This document shows positions 20,801 through 28,629 of a DNA stretch of 64,000 nucleotides, in pieces. This DNA is from JAUWCL01 sp964599375 (GTDB lineage: Bacteria > Krumholzibacteriota > Krumholzibacteriia > Krumholzibacteriales > Krumholzibacteriaceae), in NCBI GenBank assembly GCA_964599375.1, contig CAZREW010000001.1:124001-188000 (forward strand), written 5' to 3'. Each line of letters starts with the position of its first letter. The stretch's first letter is position 1. Below the pieces are notes generated by a model. It saw only the letters and a list, made by a program, of their open reading frames with translations, was not told the DNA's origin and ran no database searches. The position numbers and the translations under genes are program-made.

Positions 20801-23678
20801 TCGTCCCTTCTGCCGGTTTGACGATCTCGGCGCAGACGCCGGCGTCGTCAGCGAGCATGAATTCCTTCGGCGCCGTGGTGTCCGGCATCGCCAGCGCCGC
20901 GGGGATGCCGGGATCGGCCCCGGTGTATCCCTCCGGAGGCACGGCGCGGATCTCGACCCTTCTGTTAAGAGCCCTTCCCTCCTCCGTGTCGTTGCTCGCT
21001 ACGGGGAACCTCGCGCCGTATCCGGTGTAGTCCATCACATTCTCCGGGATGCCGTTCATCCTCAGGAGCTGATAGACGCTTCGCGCCCTGGCGAGCGAGA
21101 GCTCGAAGTTCGACGGATAGTCGGCCGTCCTGATCGGAGTGCTGTCCGAGTGCCCCGAGATCTCGATCTTCCAGCCGGGATGCTCGCGCACCCAGAGGCT
21201 CAGGGCCGCCACCTCGCGAAGCGGGATCTCCTCCATCACGGAGCTTCCCGCCGCGAAGAGAGTCCCGGGAAGGTTAAGGGCGTCGTAAGTCTCCTGCTTC
21301 GCCGAAGGGCTATCCGACCCCGCCGGCCCGGACACCGCGTCATCGCTCGTGCCGTTGCTCTCCGGTGCTTTTGATGCCGCAGCAGTCTCGGTACCGGCGG
21401 AGCCCTTTCGGGCAACCGCCGCCGTGTCGCCTTCGATGGCGGCGAAGGCATCCTCTTCCACGGCGACTTCGCTCACCTGGAGAGGGAAATCCACGCGACG
21501 GTTGCCCGACGGGGCCAGATCGATCAGATACTGGCCCGCGATACCCATTCCTAAATGCCCCGCGGGACCCGGCGAAAGCGAATCGGGGAGCGACTTGGGA
21601 TCGACGCGCAGAATGTGCCTGCCCTCCTCGACGCCCGGTATCGACCAAAGCCCGCTCGAATCCGTTACCGCGTACGTGCCCTTCTCGTAAAAGACGGCCG
21701 CGCCGCACACTCCCTCCTCGCCCGCGTCCCGCTTCCCGTTCCCGTTCCGGTCGATAAAGACGCTTCCCATCACGATCCCGCGCCTGGTGAATTCGCCCTC
21801 GAACAGGCGGACCGAGGCGTAGGCGGGCCCGTCCTCGGCCTTTTCCCCGTATTGAGTGACGCCACTGACCCTTGCGGCCGATACGAGCTCGTCCTTTTCC
21901 TGACCGGCTGTGACCGTTGCCCTGATGACGATATCTTTCCTGGCTCGCGGCGCCAACGAGCCGATATCGAAGATTAATCCGTTGTTCTCGATAGCGGGCT
22001 GCTCGTCCCCCTTCGAGAACTTGAGTCCCGGGGGCAGGCTTTCGACGAGGATGATACTGTCGATGACTGTCTCCTCGGTCATGTTCTCCAAGGTGACGAT
22101 AAAGCTGATTATGTCCCCGACCATCGCGTTCGGCTCGCGGATCGCCTGGCTCACCGAGAGTAGCGGCATATCCGCCTTTAAAAGGACGTCCTGCACTGGA
22201 TCCCGGGAGGTAGCGTCTACCAGCGAGCGGACCTCGAGAGTATAAGCAAACTCCCTTCCGGGAAAACTCCTCAGCTGTTCCGGACTCGCGGTTATCCTGA
22301 CGCAGACCGATCTGCTTCCTCCGACCTCGATCGGCCCGACCGAAGTAATATTAGCGGGCGATTGCGCCAGGCGGGAATCTCCTGGACCGAAGAACTCTAT
22401 CTGCCATCCGGCCGGGATGAGTAAAGAATCAGCGATAGCAATACTGACGGTATCAACGAAGTTGCCGGCATTGTAGATCTCATGATGGAAGGCGCACATG
22501 GAGTCGATCCCGTCCACAGTCTGCACAACCCTGTCCTCAAGACTTCCAGACGGCGCAAGTGGATTCCCGAGCGGACCGACGTAAAGCTGGCTCACCCTGC
22601 CCACCCGGACCGTCACAAGGTTCGATCCAGCGTGGTAAAGTGATCCGTCGCCACCGATAAAATCGGCCTCGGCTGATTCAAAGATGTCTCCCCAGAGATG
22701 ATCATCATCGACGCGGACACTCACTGAAAGCGTTCCCTGTTCACCGGGTGAAAGCGTGTCAAGGCGCAGGCGAGCGCCCTTTACCCTGCTTGCCGGCGGG
22801 GCGACATCGATCCACGCGGACGTCTCGCCGTCGAGATATTCGATCAGGCCGGCGGGGGAAGCCGAAACGCTACCCGCCACGTACTCCGTTCCGTCGATCA
22901 GTCCGAGGGTGTCTATCATGCAGACGATTGCGACTTCAGTCGCGGTTCTCTCGCCCGCGTTCACGAAACGCACCGTCCAGGTCATCGGGCCTCCCGGCAT
23001 GACTGACGTTACGTCGGATTCCAGCGTCAGTTCGACTTTCGCCTCATCGCGCGCCGTCACGCGGATTACGTTGCCGCGGTCGACCTGAGAGGTGTCACCA
23101 AGCGAACTAGCCACCAGATCGATATGAGCGGTCTCCCCGCCGGTCAGGCCGGAAGGAAGCGTCGCCGACATGACGAGGGCCACCGACTCGCCGAGTGCGA
23201 TCGGGCCGGCTTCAGTGATAAGCTGCTCGCCGGGGTCGACGTCCCCGTCACCGTTCCCGTCGATGTAGACCGCCGTGGCCGAGGGGACGAAATCGGAGGG
23301 CGCCGCGAGGACCGGAGTGAGCCGGAAGGTGTCGTCCGCGTTCCCATCGTTGGAAAGGGTGAACGGGAAGTAAACGGTCTCCCCGCTGAACGCCGTCCGC
23401 ACTGCTGCCGGGGCTGCGGCCGTCCCGTCGGGCGTCAGAAGTGGCCCGAAAAGCGGCAGTACGCTGAATGCCGTCTCGTTGGAGAGGATCGTGAGCTGAT
23501 TGCCGTTGTCGATGTAGGATGCTGACGACCGGCTCGTTATAATGGTGCCGGCCGGAGGGACCTGCGAGAAAGCGGGAGCGGAAAAACCGAAAAAGGCGGC
23601 GAGTGCCAGAACGGGCAGGTGTATCCTCCTGCCGGTGGACCCTGAGCGAAAATCAGATATTCTGTTCCTTCTTTTCAC
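17841..23678 (-). CDS. Giant modular outer-membrane protein: DUF11 domains, SdrD-B, OmpA-like domain and C-terminal beta-barrel
   Basis: 1945 aa. Signal peptide about 1-39; a conserved N-terminal domain (40-230) shared with the upstream 894-aa protein; further DUF11-like domains to about 630. An SdrD-B-like domain (633-735) has FIDRNGNGKRDAGEEG. A low-complexity linker (735-800) follows, then an OmpA-type peptidoglycan-binding domain (about 800-915: GHSDSTPIR, FELSLARARSV, ALNRRVEI). Two Ig-like domains (945-1145) precede about 800 residues of alternating aromatic and amphipathic strands (1150-1945), as in an outer-membrane barrel. The start is GTG at 23678 with GAGG seven bases upstream. It is much longer than ordinary OmpA proteins. 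It could anchor or export the neighbouring DUF11 proteins. Confidence 0.87.
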   Translation of the reverse strand: MKRRNRISDFRSGSTGRRIHLPVLALAAFFGFSAPAFSQVPPAGTIITSRSSASYIDNGNQLTILSNETAFSVLPLFGPLLTPDGTAAAPAAVRTAFSGETVYFPFTLSNDGNADDTFRLTPVLAAPSDFVPSATAVYIDGNGDGDVDPGEQLITEAGPIALGESVALVMSATLPSGLTGGETAHIDLVASSLGDTSQVDRGNVIRVTARDEAKVELTLESDVTSVMPGGPMTWTVRFVNAGERTATEVAIVCMIDTLGLIDGTEYVAGSVSASPAGLIEYLDGETSAWIDVAPPASRVKGARLRLDTLSPGEQGTLSVSVRVDDDHLWGDIFESAEADFIGGDGSLYHAGSNLVTVRVGRVSQLYVGPLGNPLAPSGSLEDRVVQTVDGIDSMCAFHHEIYNAGNFVDTVSIAIADSLLIPAGWQIEFFGPGDSRLAQSPANITSVGPIEVGGSRSVCVRITASPEQLRSFPGREFAYTLEVRSLVDATSRDPVQDVLLKADMPLLSVSQAIREPNAMVGDIISFIVTLENMTEETVIDSIILVESLPPGLKFSKGDEQPAIENNGLIFDIGSLAPRARKDIVIRATVTAGQEKDELVSAARVSGVTQYGEKAEDGPAYASVRLFEGEFTRRGIVMGSVFIDRNGNGKRDAGEEGVCGAAVFYEKGTYAVTDSSGLWSIPGVEEGRHILRVDPKSLPDSLSPGPAGHLGMGIAGQYLIDLAPSGNRRVDFPLQVSEVAVEEDAFAAIEGDTAAVARKGSAGTETAAASKAPESNGTSDDAVSGPAGSDSPSAKQETYDALNLPGTLFAAGSSVMEEIPLREVAALSLWVREHPGWKIEISGHSDSTPIRTADYPSNFELSLARARSVYQLLRMNGIPENVMDYTGYGARFPVASNDTEEGRALNRRVEIRAVPPEGYTGADPGIPAALAMPDTTAPKEFMLADDAGVCAEIVKPAEGTIFTDRDGIDVEVIAPLVSGVELYVNNIPVGREKIGQKQIDIGQGTLGTIFYGVKIKPGLNNILVVCRSSGERNVCVRHVYLAGKPSSVVAEHRDIEVPADGKSKPGLVFLVSDEHGLPARDGLFLTVTGPADLIGKLDANPQVNGVQVATRDGRVSLELPPSSYSRRERIAVALEGLTAESRLEYVSPMRDWFLFGFGEGEVGYSSLKGTGSTHRTYDRYHDGLYADGKIAFYGQGEVTTGHLLTMAVDTRPIVEDKLLDRPEPEKYYPIYGDASELRFNSYSRHGTYARLDHRSYSVMAGDYRTEFGTMEFTKYDRTFSGLRGWARRGRFDAAGFMSYSDQITVQDELRANGTSGFYFLSHYPLLENSEKIRIEVRDRFQPEKIVRVDYFSMNKDYDINYMDGSILFKEPVLAFDSDFNSKHIVVTYECRSEGDNNIVAGIRPTIELADSLMIGVTAVVQDEGEQNYSLVGVDLAGHLWKDLFVESEYAHSEKFVIGSGDAFRLKLMGRHDKMMKWSAYYRDVDEDFFNPSFSGGKTELGSRKIGADLDWMIGRGWSLVSKGYGHRYAQRDERKGYFDARGVYRSGALEGSFGVARASFSDTRDGSSSSGLLVAGGGYSAEGTKTELQVDKNVAGDEVPDYPDRIQAKLTQKIWRWLNGVLSYEYRSGSRSGSRHLTQLGIESAINENLSAYSRYRMEGAMSGERSQAMVGVKNRFRLTPGLTSTLSVEKLATVSGMDLEDFTAFATEWLYTPIGKDYKVRGGYEIRLENERTKHLIGVAALKRISETWAGLIKADAWYSDEDAAMDQSKCSGRLGFSYRPASGPLTVLSMIKGAYEKNSPAHPEGIDKALTIMTEANYHMNDRWELEGKVVGRWVENSFRYLTVSSSSYMYQTQLIRLFGRAWDVSVAGRVVQQIETGTLRYGGGIEAGRIIRENVWVGAGYDFGGHRDAGTEINEFTQNGFHMGIKLKFDEKLLGYFNGSSGD

Positions 23679-23792
23679 GGCGCCGCCTCGCCCGTGGTTA
23701 TCAGAAAATGTGCCTTACTTCATAACTCTCTTTGTTCATTGCAGTTGCTATGCTGTTGCCTCCCGGCTCCATGTCCCGCCCCCTTTTACTGA

Positions 23793-23825
23793 CTCAGAGG
23801 CGGCCCCGGGGGGCCTGCCTCTGAG
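23793..23825. promoter_or_regulatory. Second intergenic hairpin between two DUF11 genes
   Basis: A 9-bp stem, CTCAGAGGC and GCCTCTGAG, encloses a GC-rich inner stem (GGCCCC and GGGGCC). It has no T-tract on either strand, so it is more likely an mRNA-stabilising or attenuating structure than a complete terminator. Confidence 0.45.
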
Positions 23826-23843
23826 CCTGTCGTCAAAATGTGC

Positions 23844-23873
23844 GGCTGGAGGAGCCGCGGGGCTCCTCCAGCC
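23844..23873 (-). terminator. Strong hairpin after the 894-aa DUF11 gene (partial terminator or processing site)
   Basis: A perfect 13-bp stem, GGCTGGAGGAGCC and GGCTCCTCCAGCC with a 4-base loop, lies 17 bases past the stop at 23890. On the minus strand it is followed by GCACATTTTGACG, a weak T-rich tail. It could reduce read-through into the 1945-aa gene. Confidence 0.6.
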
Positions 23874-23889
23874 CTGTTTTGGCCTGTGG

Positions 23890-26574
23890 CTATTCCGCGA
23901 TGATCCTTACGATCAGGGAAACGCCGTCGCCAGTGCCGTCGCCGCCGGCCAGCGTGCCGGTGAGGACCCACCGCACATTGGTCACGTTGGCATCGAAGCC
24001 CGCCGGGGCTCCGCCGCCGCCACTCGCGGGTACATAGACCCACGTGGCGCCGCCGTCACTGGAGAACTCCGTCGTTATGGCCGTGATTCCGGCCGCCAGG
24101 GTGCCATCAGACTCTGAGCCGACCCTGAACTGCGTCCAGGCGGGGATCGCGTCGTAGATCACGATGCTTGTAAGGCCCGCCACGCCAACGTTCGAGTAGT
24201 CCGTGCGGTAGGTCAGCTCCGTTCCGGGAAGCTGGTCGCCGATGGGGCTGACGAACTTGGTAAGGACGAGGTTTCCGGCCACTATAGTCGTGACATCGGC
24301 TGCGGAGTCAGTCGCTCCGGTACCGTTGCCGGTCACCGTTATAGTGCCGTTCTCGATCGTTCCTACGGCCACGCCGCCGGGGATCGAGACCTGGACGACG
24401 ACGTCCTGGCTCGCGCCGGCTACGAGGTTGACCGAAGCGATCGGGTTGTTGGCCAGATCAAAGAACGCGTAGCTCCAGCCGTTCGAGCTGAGAGCGCTCA
24501 GCATGAACGTATCATCGACGTTGCCCGTGTTGGCGACGGTGTGCTGGTAGCGGACCGTTCCGTTTGCCGTACCCGTGCCGTTCCTGTCGGGCGTGATCGT
24601 GACTGAAGCGGCGCCGAGCACCGTCACCGTGTTCGCGATCTCGTCGAATATGCCCGCGTTGAGGGCCGAAGTCGCCCTGAAGGTGACCGGATTGACGCCC
24701 GGGACCTCGCCTGCGGGGACCGCGACGCGCGCGATCACGTTTACCTCGCCACCCGCGGCTACTGGCCCGATGTTCGCGATCGGAGTGAGCTCGGGATTGT
24801 CGAGGATGCCGTTACCGTTGGTATCGCGATAGTATGTCACTGTCCATCCGGCGGGGAACGTAGCGGAAAGCCCGAAGTTGTCGCTCGAGCCGCCGGTGTT
24901 GATCACGTCGAGAGGGAAGTCGACGTTGAGACCCGGGTCCGTGTCCATGTTGACCGGGACGTTGTTCGTGCCGACCGCTCCATCGTAGTTACCGATGTCG
25001 ACTGCCGCGGGGTTGACCGCGATTATCTGGTCGGTCGTCGTGTTGGTCTCGGCCGGATCGTTCTCCGATACGGCGTTGACCACGGCCACGTAGGGGCCGC
25101 CAGCGGCGGCGTTACCCGGTATGGTGATGCGGACGATGAAGTCGCGCGTCATGCCGGGGTTGATGTTCCCTACGTCGGGGATACCATCCGCCCCCAGATT
25201 GCTCAGGGGGGTGACCCCGTCTATGCGGAAGAACTGGATGTTGTATCCCGGAGGGAAGGTCGAGGCACCGGCGTCGAGGACGATGTTGATAAAGTCCGCG
25301 GCGTTGCCGTCGTTCCTGACCGTGTTGACGAAGTCGATCGTCTGGTTCGCGTACGCGTTCGCGATAGCCTGCGAGTCATCGTCGTACAGCGGAGGCGTTC
25401 CCGCGTCGGGCACGCCGGCCGGGCCCACTAGGACCTCGGCGAGTGTGTTCACATCTATCTGTGTGTTGTTAGTCGTGACGATAGTCGGGTCGGGCGTGCC
25501 GGCGTTGTTGTCCACGAAGGCGACAGCGCCGAAGTTGTTGATGATGCCGGCCCGCATCGTCAGGGGAACCGTCACGTCATAGGTAAAGTTGTAGTTCTGG
25601 CCGATCGCCAGGTCGCCATTGGTCACATAGGCGACCGCTATGTCTCCGGCGGCCGCGGAGGCCGACCATGCCCACGTCTCGGGGGCTCCGACCGTCGGGC
25701 TTCCGGCAGGCAGGTATAGTACCGTTCCGCCAGCGGGAGCACCGGCGGGAGCGCCGGACAAGGCCAGCGGGTTGCCGGTCGAAGGATCGAGCGGAAGGAT
25801 GTCGTATACGAGAACACCGGTTAGGCCGACTGAAATGACGGTCACACCGTGGGCGATGTCATTACCGACATTCTGGCCTGTGACCGTATAGGTCGCGATG
25901 TCGCCCGGATCCAGGCTGGCCGGAAGGCCGGTCATCGTCGCTGTCAGGACGGCATCGCTAACTACGTCTGTTTCGTGATAATTGCCGGTGTCGATCTGGG
26001 CGGCGTCGCCGACCGAAGTGGCCTGGACGCCGACATAGGCGACCTCGCCGGCGGCTGCCAGCGCAGGGACCTGGTATTCGACAAGAAGCTGGATCGTGAT
26101 ACCGGCAGCCACGGGGCCGATGTTGCCAGGAACGCCGCCGGCTGAGATAACGGGTTCGCCGCCATCGCGGACACCGTTACCGTTGACATCGTGATAGATG
26201 TCTATATCGCCCAGCCCGAGCGTCATCGTCGTGGCCGGATCGATAAGGGGTTCGATCGTGAAATCGTCGTCGTCGTTACCCGTGTTTGTGAGATTGTAGC
26301 TGTAGTATACCGTCTGTCCGGGTATCGCGGTTCCAATCATCCCCGGCGCAGCCGCAGTACCGTCCGGAAGGACCGATACCCCGAAGACAGGGAGCACGAG
26401 CGTAGTGACCTGGTTAGAGGTCGCCGTGTAAGTGTTGCCGGAGAGATCCTGGAACGTGGCCGAGGCCTGGTTCTGGATCAGCGTACCGGCGGGCGTCTGG
26501 GCGTTGGCACTAGACGATACGATGAGCGCTATCGCCAGGAGCACCAGGAACCCAGCGGACTTTCTGAAAGTCAT
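23890..26574 (-). CDS. Secreted DUF11-repeat protein (894 aa)
   Basis: The signal peptide is residues 1-26 (ending SSANAQ). The N-terminal domain (27-230) closely resembles that of the 1945-aa barrel protein: the AGT.I.N.AS opening, VLP.FG...PDGTAAAP, a GQTVYYSYNLTNTGN strand, and the loop DVNGNGVRDGGE. Several DUF11-like beta-sandwich domains follow (VTGQNVGNDIA, VNTVRNDGNAADF, DVINTGGSSDNF, HTVANTGNVDDTF), with a second loop DTNGNGILD. The last ~125 residues are a DUF11 domain with SSDGGATWVY and RWVLTGTL. It has no membrane anchor and no sorting module. It is the second gene of the DUF11 operon, 101 bases after the 163-aa gene. Probably an abundant extracellular structural protein. Confidence 0.85.
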   Translation of the reverse strand: MTFRKSAGFLVLLAIALIVSSSANAQTPAGTLIQNQASATFQDLSGNTYTATSNQVTTLVLPVFGVSVLPDGTAAAPGMIGTAIPGQTVYYSYNLTNTGNDDDDFTIEPLIDPATTMTLGLGDIDIYHDVNGNGVRDGGEPVISAGGVPGNIGPVAAGITIQLLVEYQVPALAAAGEVAYVGVQATSVGDAAQIDTGNYHETDVVSDAVLTATMTGLPASLDPGDIATYTVTGQNVGNDIAHGVTVISVGLTGVLVYDILPLDPSTGNPLALSGAPAGAPAGGTVLYLPAGSPTVGAPETWAWSASAAAGDIAVAYVTNGDLAIGQNYNFTYDVTVPLTMRAGIINNFGAVAFVDNNAGTPDPTIVTTNNTQIDVNTLAEVLVGPAGVPDAGTPPLYDDDSQAIANAYANQTIDFVNTVRNDGNAADFINIVLDAGASTFPPGYNIQFFRIDGVTPLSNLGADGIPDVGNINPGMTRDFIVRITIPGNAAAGGPYVAVVNAVSENDPAETNTTTDQIIAVNPAAVDIGNYDGAVGTNNVPVNMDTDPGLNVDFPLDVINTGGSSDNFGLSATFPAGWTVTYYRDTNGNGILDNPELTPIANIGPVAAGGEVNVIARVAVPAGEVPGVNPVTFRATSALNAGIFDEIANTVTVLGAASVTITPDRNGTGTANGTVRYQHTVANTGNVDDTFMLSALSSNGWSYAFFDLANNPIASVNLVAGASQDVVVQVSIPGGVAVGTIENGTITVTGNGTGATDSAADVTTIVAGNLVLTKFVSPIGDQLPGTELTYRTDYSNVGVAGLTSIVIYDAIPAWTQFRVGSESDGTLAAGITAITTEFSSDGGATWVYVPASGGGGAPAGFDANVTNVRWVLTGTLAGGDGTGDGVSLIVRIIAE

Positions 26575-26675
26575 GCCTGATCACCATCCTTCCGCCCTCC
26601 GCATGGAGAGCATCCTCAAACGGGGCCATCCCCTCGCGGGGAGCTTGAAAACGAAACTTCTAAAGCCTCCAATGT

Positions 26676-27167
26676 CTACTTCACATGGACACGGTAGCTG
26701 ACCATGATCTCTTCCCCGATGCCGAGGCTCCCCGCCAGTGACCACCTGACATGGGTGATCATCTCCGGGGCGGCCTTTCTCTTCTCGACCGTCCCGTCCT
26801 TGCGAGCCACCTCGACTATCACCGGCGCTTCATGCCAGGTCTTGCCCTGGTCGATGCTGTACATGGGTTTGATCCCGGGGATTTCTGTGGCTGTTTCCTC
26901 GATGTAGACCGTTCCGGCCGGAACGGGCCCGATCAGGTCGACTCCGGCCGCTGTGGCGGTACCAGCGTTCGTATACTTAAGCGTGTATTCGACCGTATCG
27001 TTCGGGTAGACCTTATCGGCCGGCAGTGCGATCTCTCCCTTTTCCTCGTCGACGACGATCTTCGCGGCTGCCATCTCGCCCTTGAGCTCAGGGCCCTCGG
27101 CGAAAGCGGAACCGGCGGAGACGGCGGCAAAGAGGAGAAGGATCGCTGCTGACAGACTCCTTCTCAT
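26676..27167 (-). CDS. Small secreted single-domain DUF11 protein
   Basis: 163 aa from the ATG at 27167, chosen because AGGAGG stands eight bases upstream; an in-frame ATG at 27212 lacks a site. The signal peptide is MRRSLSAAILLLFAAVSAGS to AFAEG. The mature protein is essentially one DUF11 domain (YPNDTVEYTLKYTNAGTATA) followed by YSIDQGKTWHEAP and HVRWSLAGSLGIGEEIM, ending YRVHVK. It matches in order the last ~125 residues of the adjacent 894-aa protein, so it looks like a stand-alone copy of that terminal module. It is the first structural gene of the operon and has a long leader of more than 300 bases. Its role may be as a subunit or cap; this is unproven. Confidence 0.82.
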   Translation of the reverse strand: MRRSLSAAILLLFAAVSAGSAFAEGPELKGEMAAAKIVVDEEKGEIALPADKVYPNDTVEYTLKYTNAGTATAAGVDLIGPVPAGTVYIEETATEIPGIKPMYSIDQGKTWHEAPVIVEVARKDGTVEKRKAAPEMITHVRWSLAGSLGIGEEIMVSYRVHVK

Positions 27168-27506
27168 CTGGCTGTCCTCCTTTTCTTCCTCCAGTCTGAA
27201 TGGAGTTCGCACGCGGTTGATGCGGCTTCATCATGACGATGGAGGCCTGCTTGATCCTCACGACCGGATTGCGCCCGGTCGCAAATTGGTTTTCGTGGCG
27301 AGTCCCAAACGCAAAGTATGTGCCTCTGGTAAACGATCTGGCAGGGAACGGTGGGGCACAGAGGTCCCCCGGAAATGACAGCCTGACTGGCGATGATTCG
27401 TATTTACTTACGTGTTAACGACTTGAGTGAGCGGTCAGGAGTGCCGGCAGGCTGAGTAATCAGGAGGAGTGACAGGGAATGATGAGGAACCAGAAGGCAT
27501 AAAAAA
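27168..27506 (-). promoter_or_regulatory. Long untranslated region before the DUF11 operon
   Basis: About 340 bases separate the GAF-gene terminator from the first DUF11 gene, with no convincing gene on either strand. It contains a 7-bp hairpin (CGACCGG and CCGGTCG, 27261-27281). I could not match it to a known riboswitch consensus. It probably holds the operon promoter and a leader. Confidence 0.4.
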
Positions 27507-27528
27507 AAGTCCCTGGGGCAAGGGACTT
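27507..27528 (-). terminator. Strong terminator after the LuxR-GAF gene pair
   Basis: The minus strand reads AAGTCCCT-TGCCCC-AGGGACTT and continues into T's (eight in total). It lies about 165 bases past the GAF gene and separates the regulators from the DUF11 structural genes. Confidence 0.85.
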
Positions 27529-27692
27529 TAGTCTTATGCACTGCCTGCCTCTCAAAATGCAATAATCGGGAGTCTTCCGCCGGAAGACCCTTCGAGGGCA
27601 CCTTTCCGGATCATACCTGTACGGGTGGAGTTCGGAGGGTTGGGTTTGAAAGCAGTCGCAGAGTCAACGTTCGCCGTGGTGGTGCTATAGAG

Positions 27693-28577
27693 TCACTTTC
27701 GGGCGCGGACGGGGTTATCTTTCTTAATAGTTCCCCTCAGACGTTCTATCGTCTTCCTCATCCATTCAGCCTGCTCGGAATGCCTTATGAATGAACCGGC
27801 GTTGTCGGCGAATACCTGCAAGGCGCGGATATCCTCATCGTTGTATTCGACTTCTTCGTTCGTCGTGGTCACATTCACTACTCCTACAAGTTCATCCCTG
27901 AGGACGATAGGGACGACCATTGCAGAAATCGAATTATCGATCCTGTCCTTGAGCCCGCTTATGCTCGTATGATCCGCATCTCGTCTCAGCAGCAGGGCCT
28001 TCCTTTTTTCTGCGACGTAACCGGCAATCCCCTTCCCGATCTTCTGTTTTACCCCCGAGAAGATGTCCTCGCTGAGAGGCGACACCGCGCGAACAACAAG
28101 TTCGTCATTTTCAGTGTCGAGAAGCATGAGAGAGGCCCTGCTGCAATCGAAGATCTCGGTACATGTGTCTGTGATGTACTTGAAGATCCTTGACGGGTCG
28201 GTCTCGGAGCACATCTTGCGGCTGACACTTGTCAGTGCATAGAGCCGTGCGGCATTCCGGCTGATCTTTTCGTTCTTTTCCATCTCCAGTATCTGCAGCT
28301 TCTTCTGCATATCGATTATCTGCTTCTTCTGAAGTGTCAGATAGAGTATAAAACCGACGTTCGCGACAGCCAGTACGGCCATCAAGCTCATATGCGTCTT
28401 CTGCCAGGGCCATTCATCGGTTATGAGCCCGCTGTAGAGAAGCATCTGAGCCGTAATAAGGACGGCGACGTTCATGACGGTGACAAATGTCAGAAGACAC
28501 CAAATCCGCCAATGCTGTCTTTCCGGACTCGAGCAGTTTTTGTTTCCCGGCGAGTTGTCGAGATCGCTGAAATGCAT
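27693..28577 (-). CDS. Membrane-anchored GAF-domain sensor without output domain
   Basis: 294 aa. Two membrane helices lie near residues 29-51 and 63-82, then a short coiled coil (LQKKQIIDMQKKLQILEMEK). A GAF domain (about 115-270) follows, with FDCSRASLMLLD, GKGIAGYVAEKRK and a terminal SFIRHSEQAEW helix. No histidine-kinase, GGDEF or DNA-binding part follows. GAF domains bind small molecules or haem, or mediate protein contacts. AGGAG five bases upstream supports the start. It lies 52 bases downstream of the LuxR-type gene, so the two form a pair, and both sit directly upstream of the DUF11 operon. It probably passes a signal to the LuxR-type protein. Confidence 0.85.
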   Translation of the reverse strand: MHFSDLDNSPGNKNCSSPERQHWRIWCLLTFVTVMNVAVLITAQMLLYSGLITDEWPWQKTHMSLMAVLAVANVGFILYLTLQKKQIIDMQKKLQILEMEKNEKISRNAARLYALTSVSRKMCSETDPSRIFKYITDTCTEIFDCSRASLMLLDTENDELVVRAVSPLSEDIFSGVKQKIGKGIAGYVAEKRKALLLRRDADHTSISGLKDRIDNSISAMVVPIVLRDELVGVVNVTTTNEEVEYNDEDIRALQVFADNAGSFIRHSEQAEWMRKTIERLRGTIKKDNPVRARK

Positions 28578-28629
28578 ATTTTCTCCTGTAATCTGGCCTC
28601 TTATCCCCAGTTCAATGGCTCTGGCGGAG

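Noticed and set aside
27240..27420. Possible riboswitch before the DUF11 operon (AACGCAAAG-like segment and hairpins)
   Set aside because: I compared the segment by eye with the cyclic-di-GMP-I consensus on both strands and found only a short chance match; pairing of the flanks does not fit.
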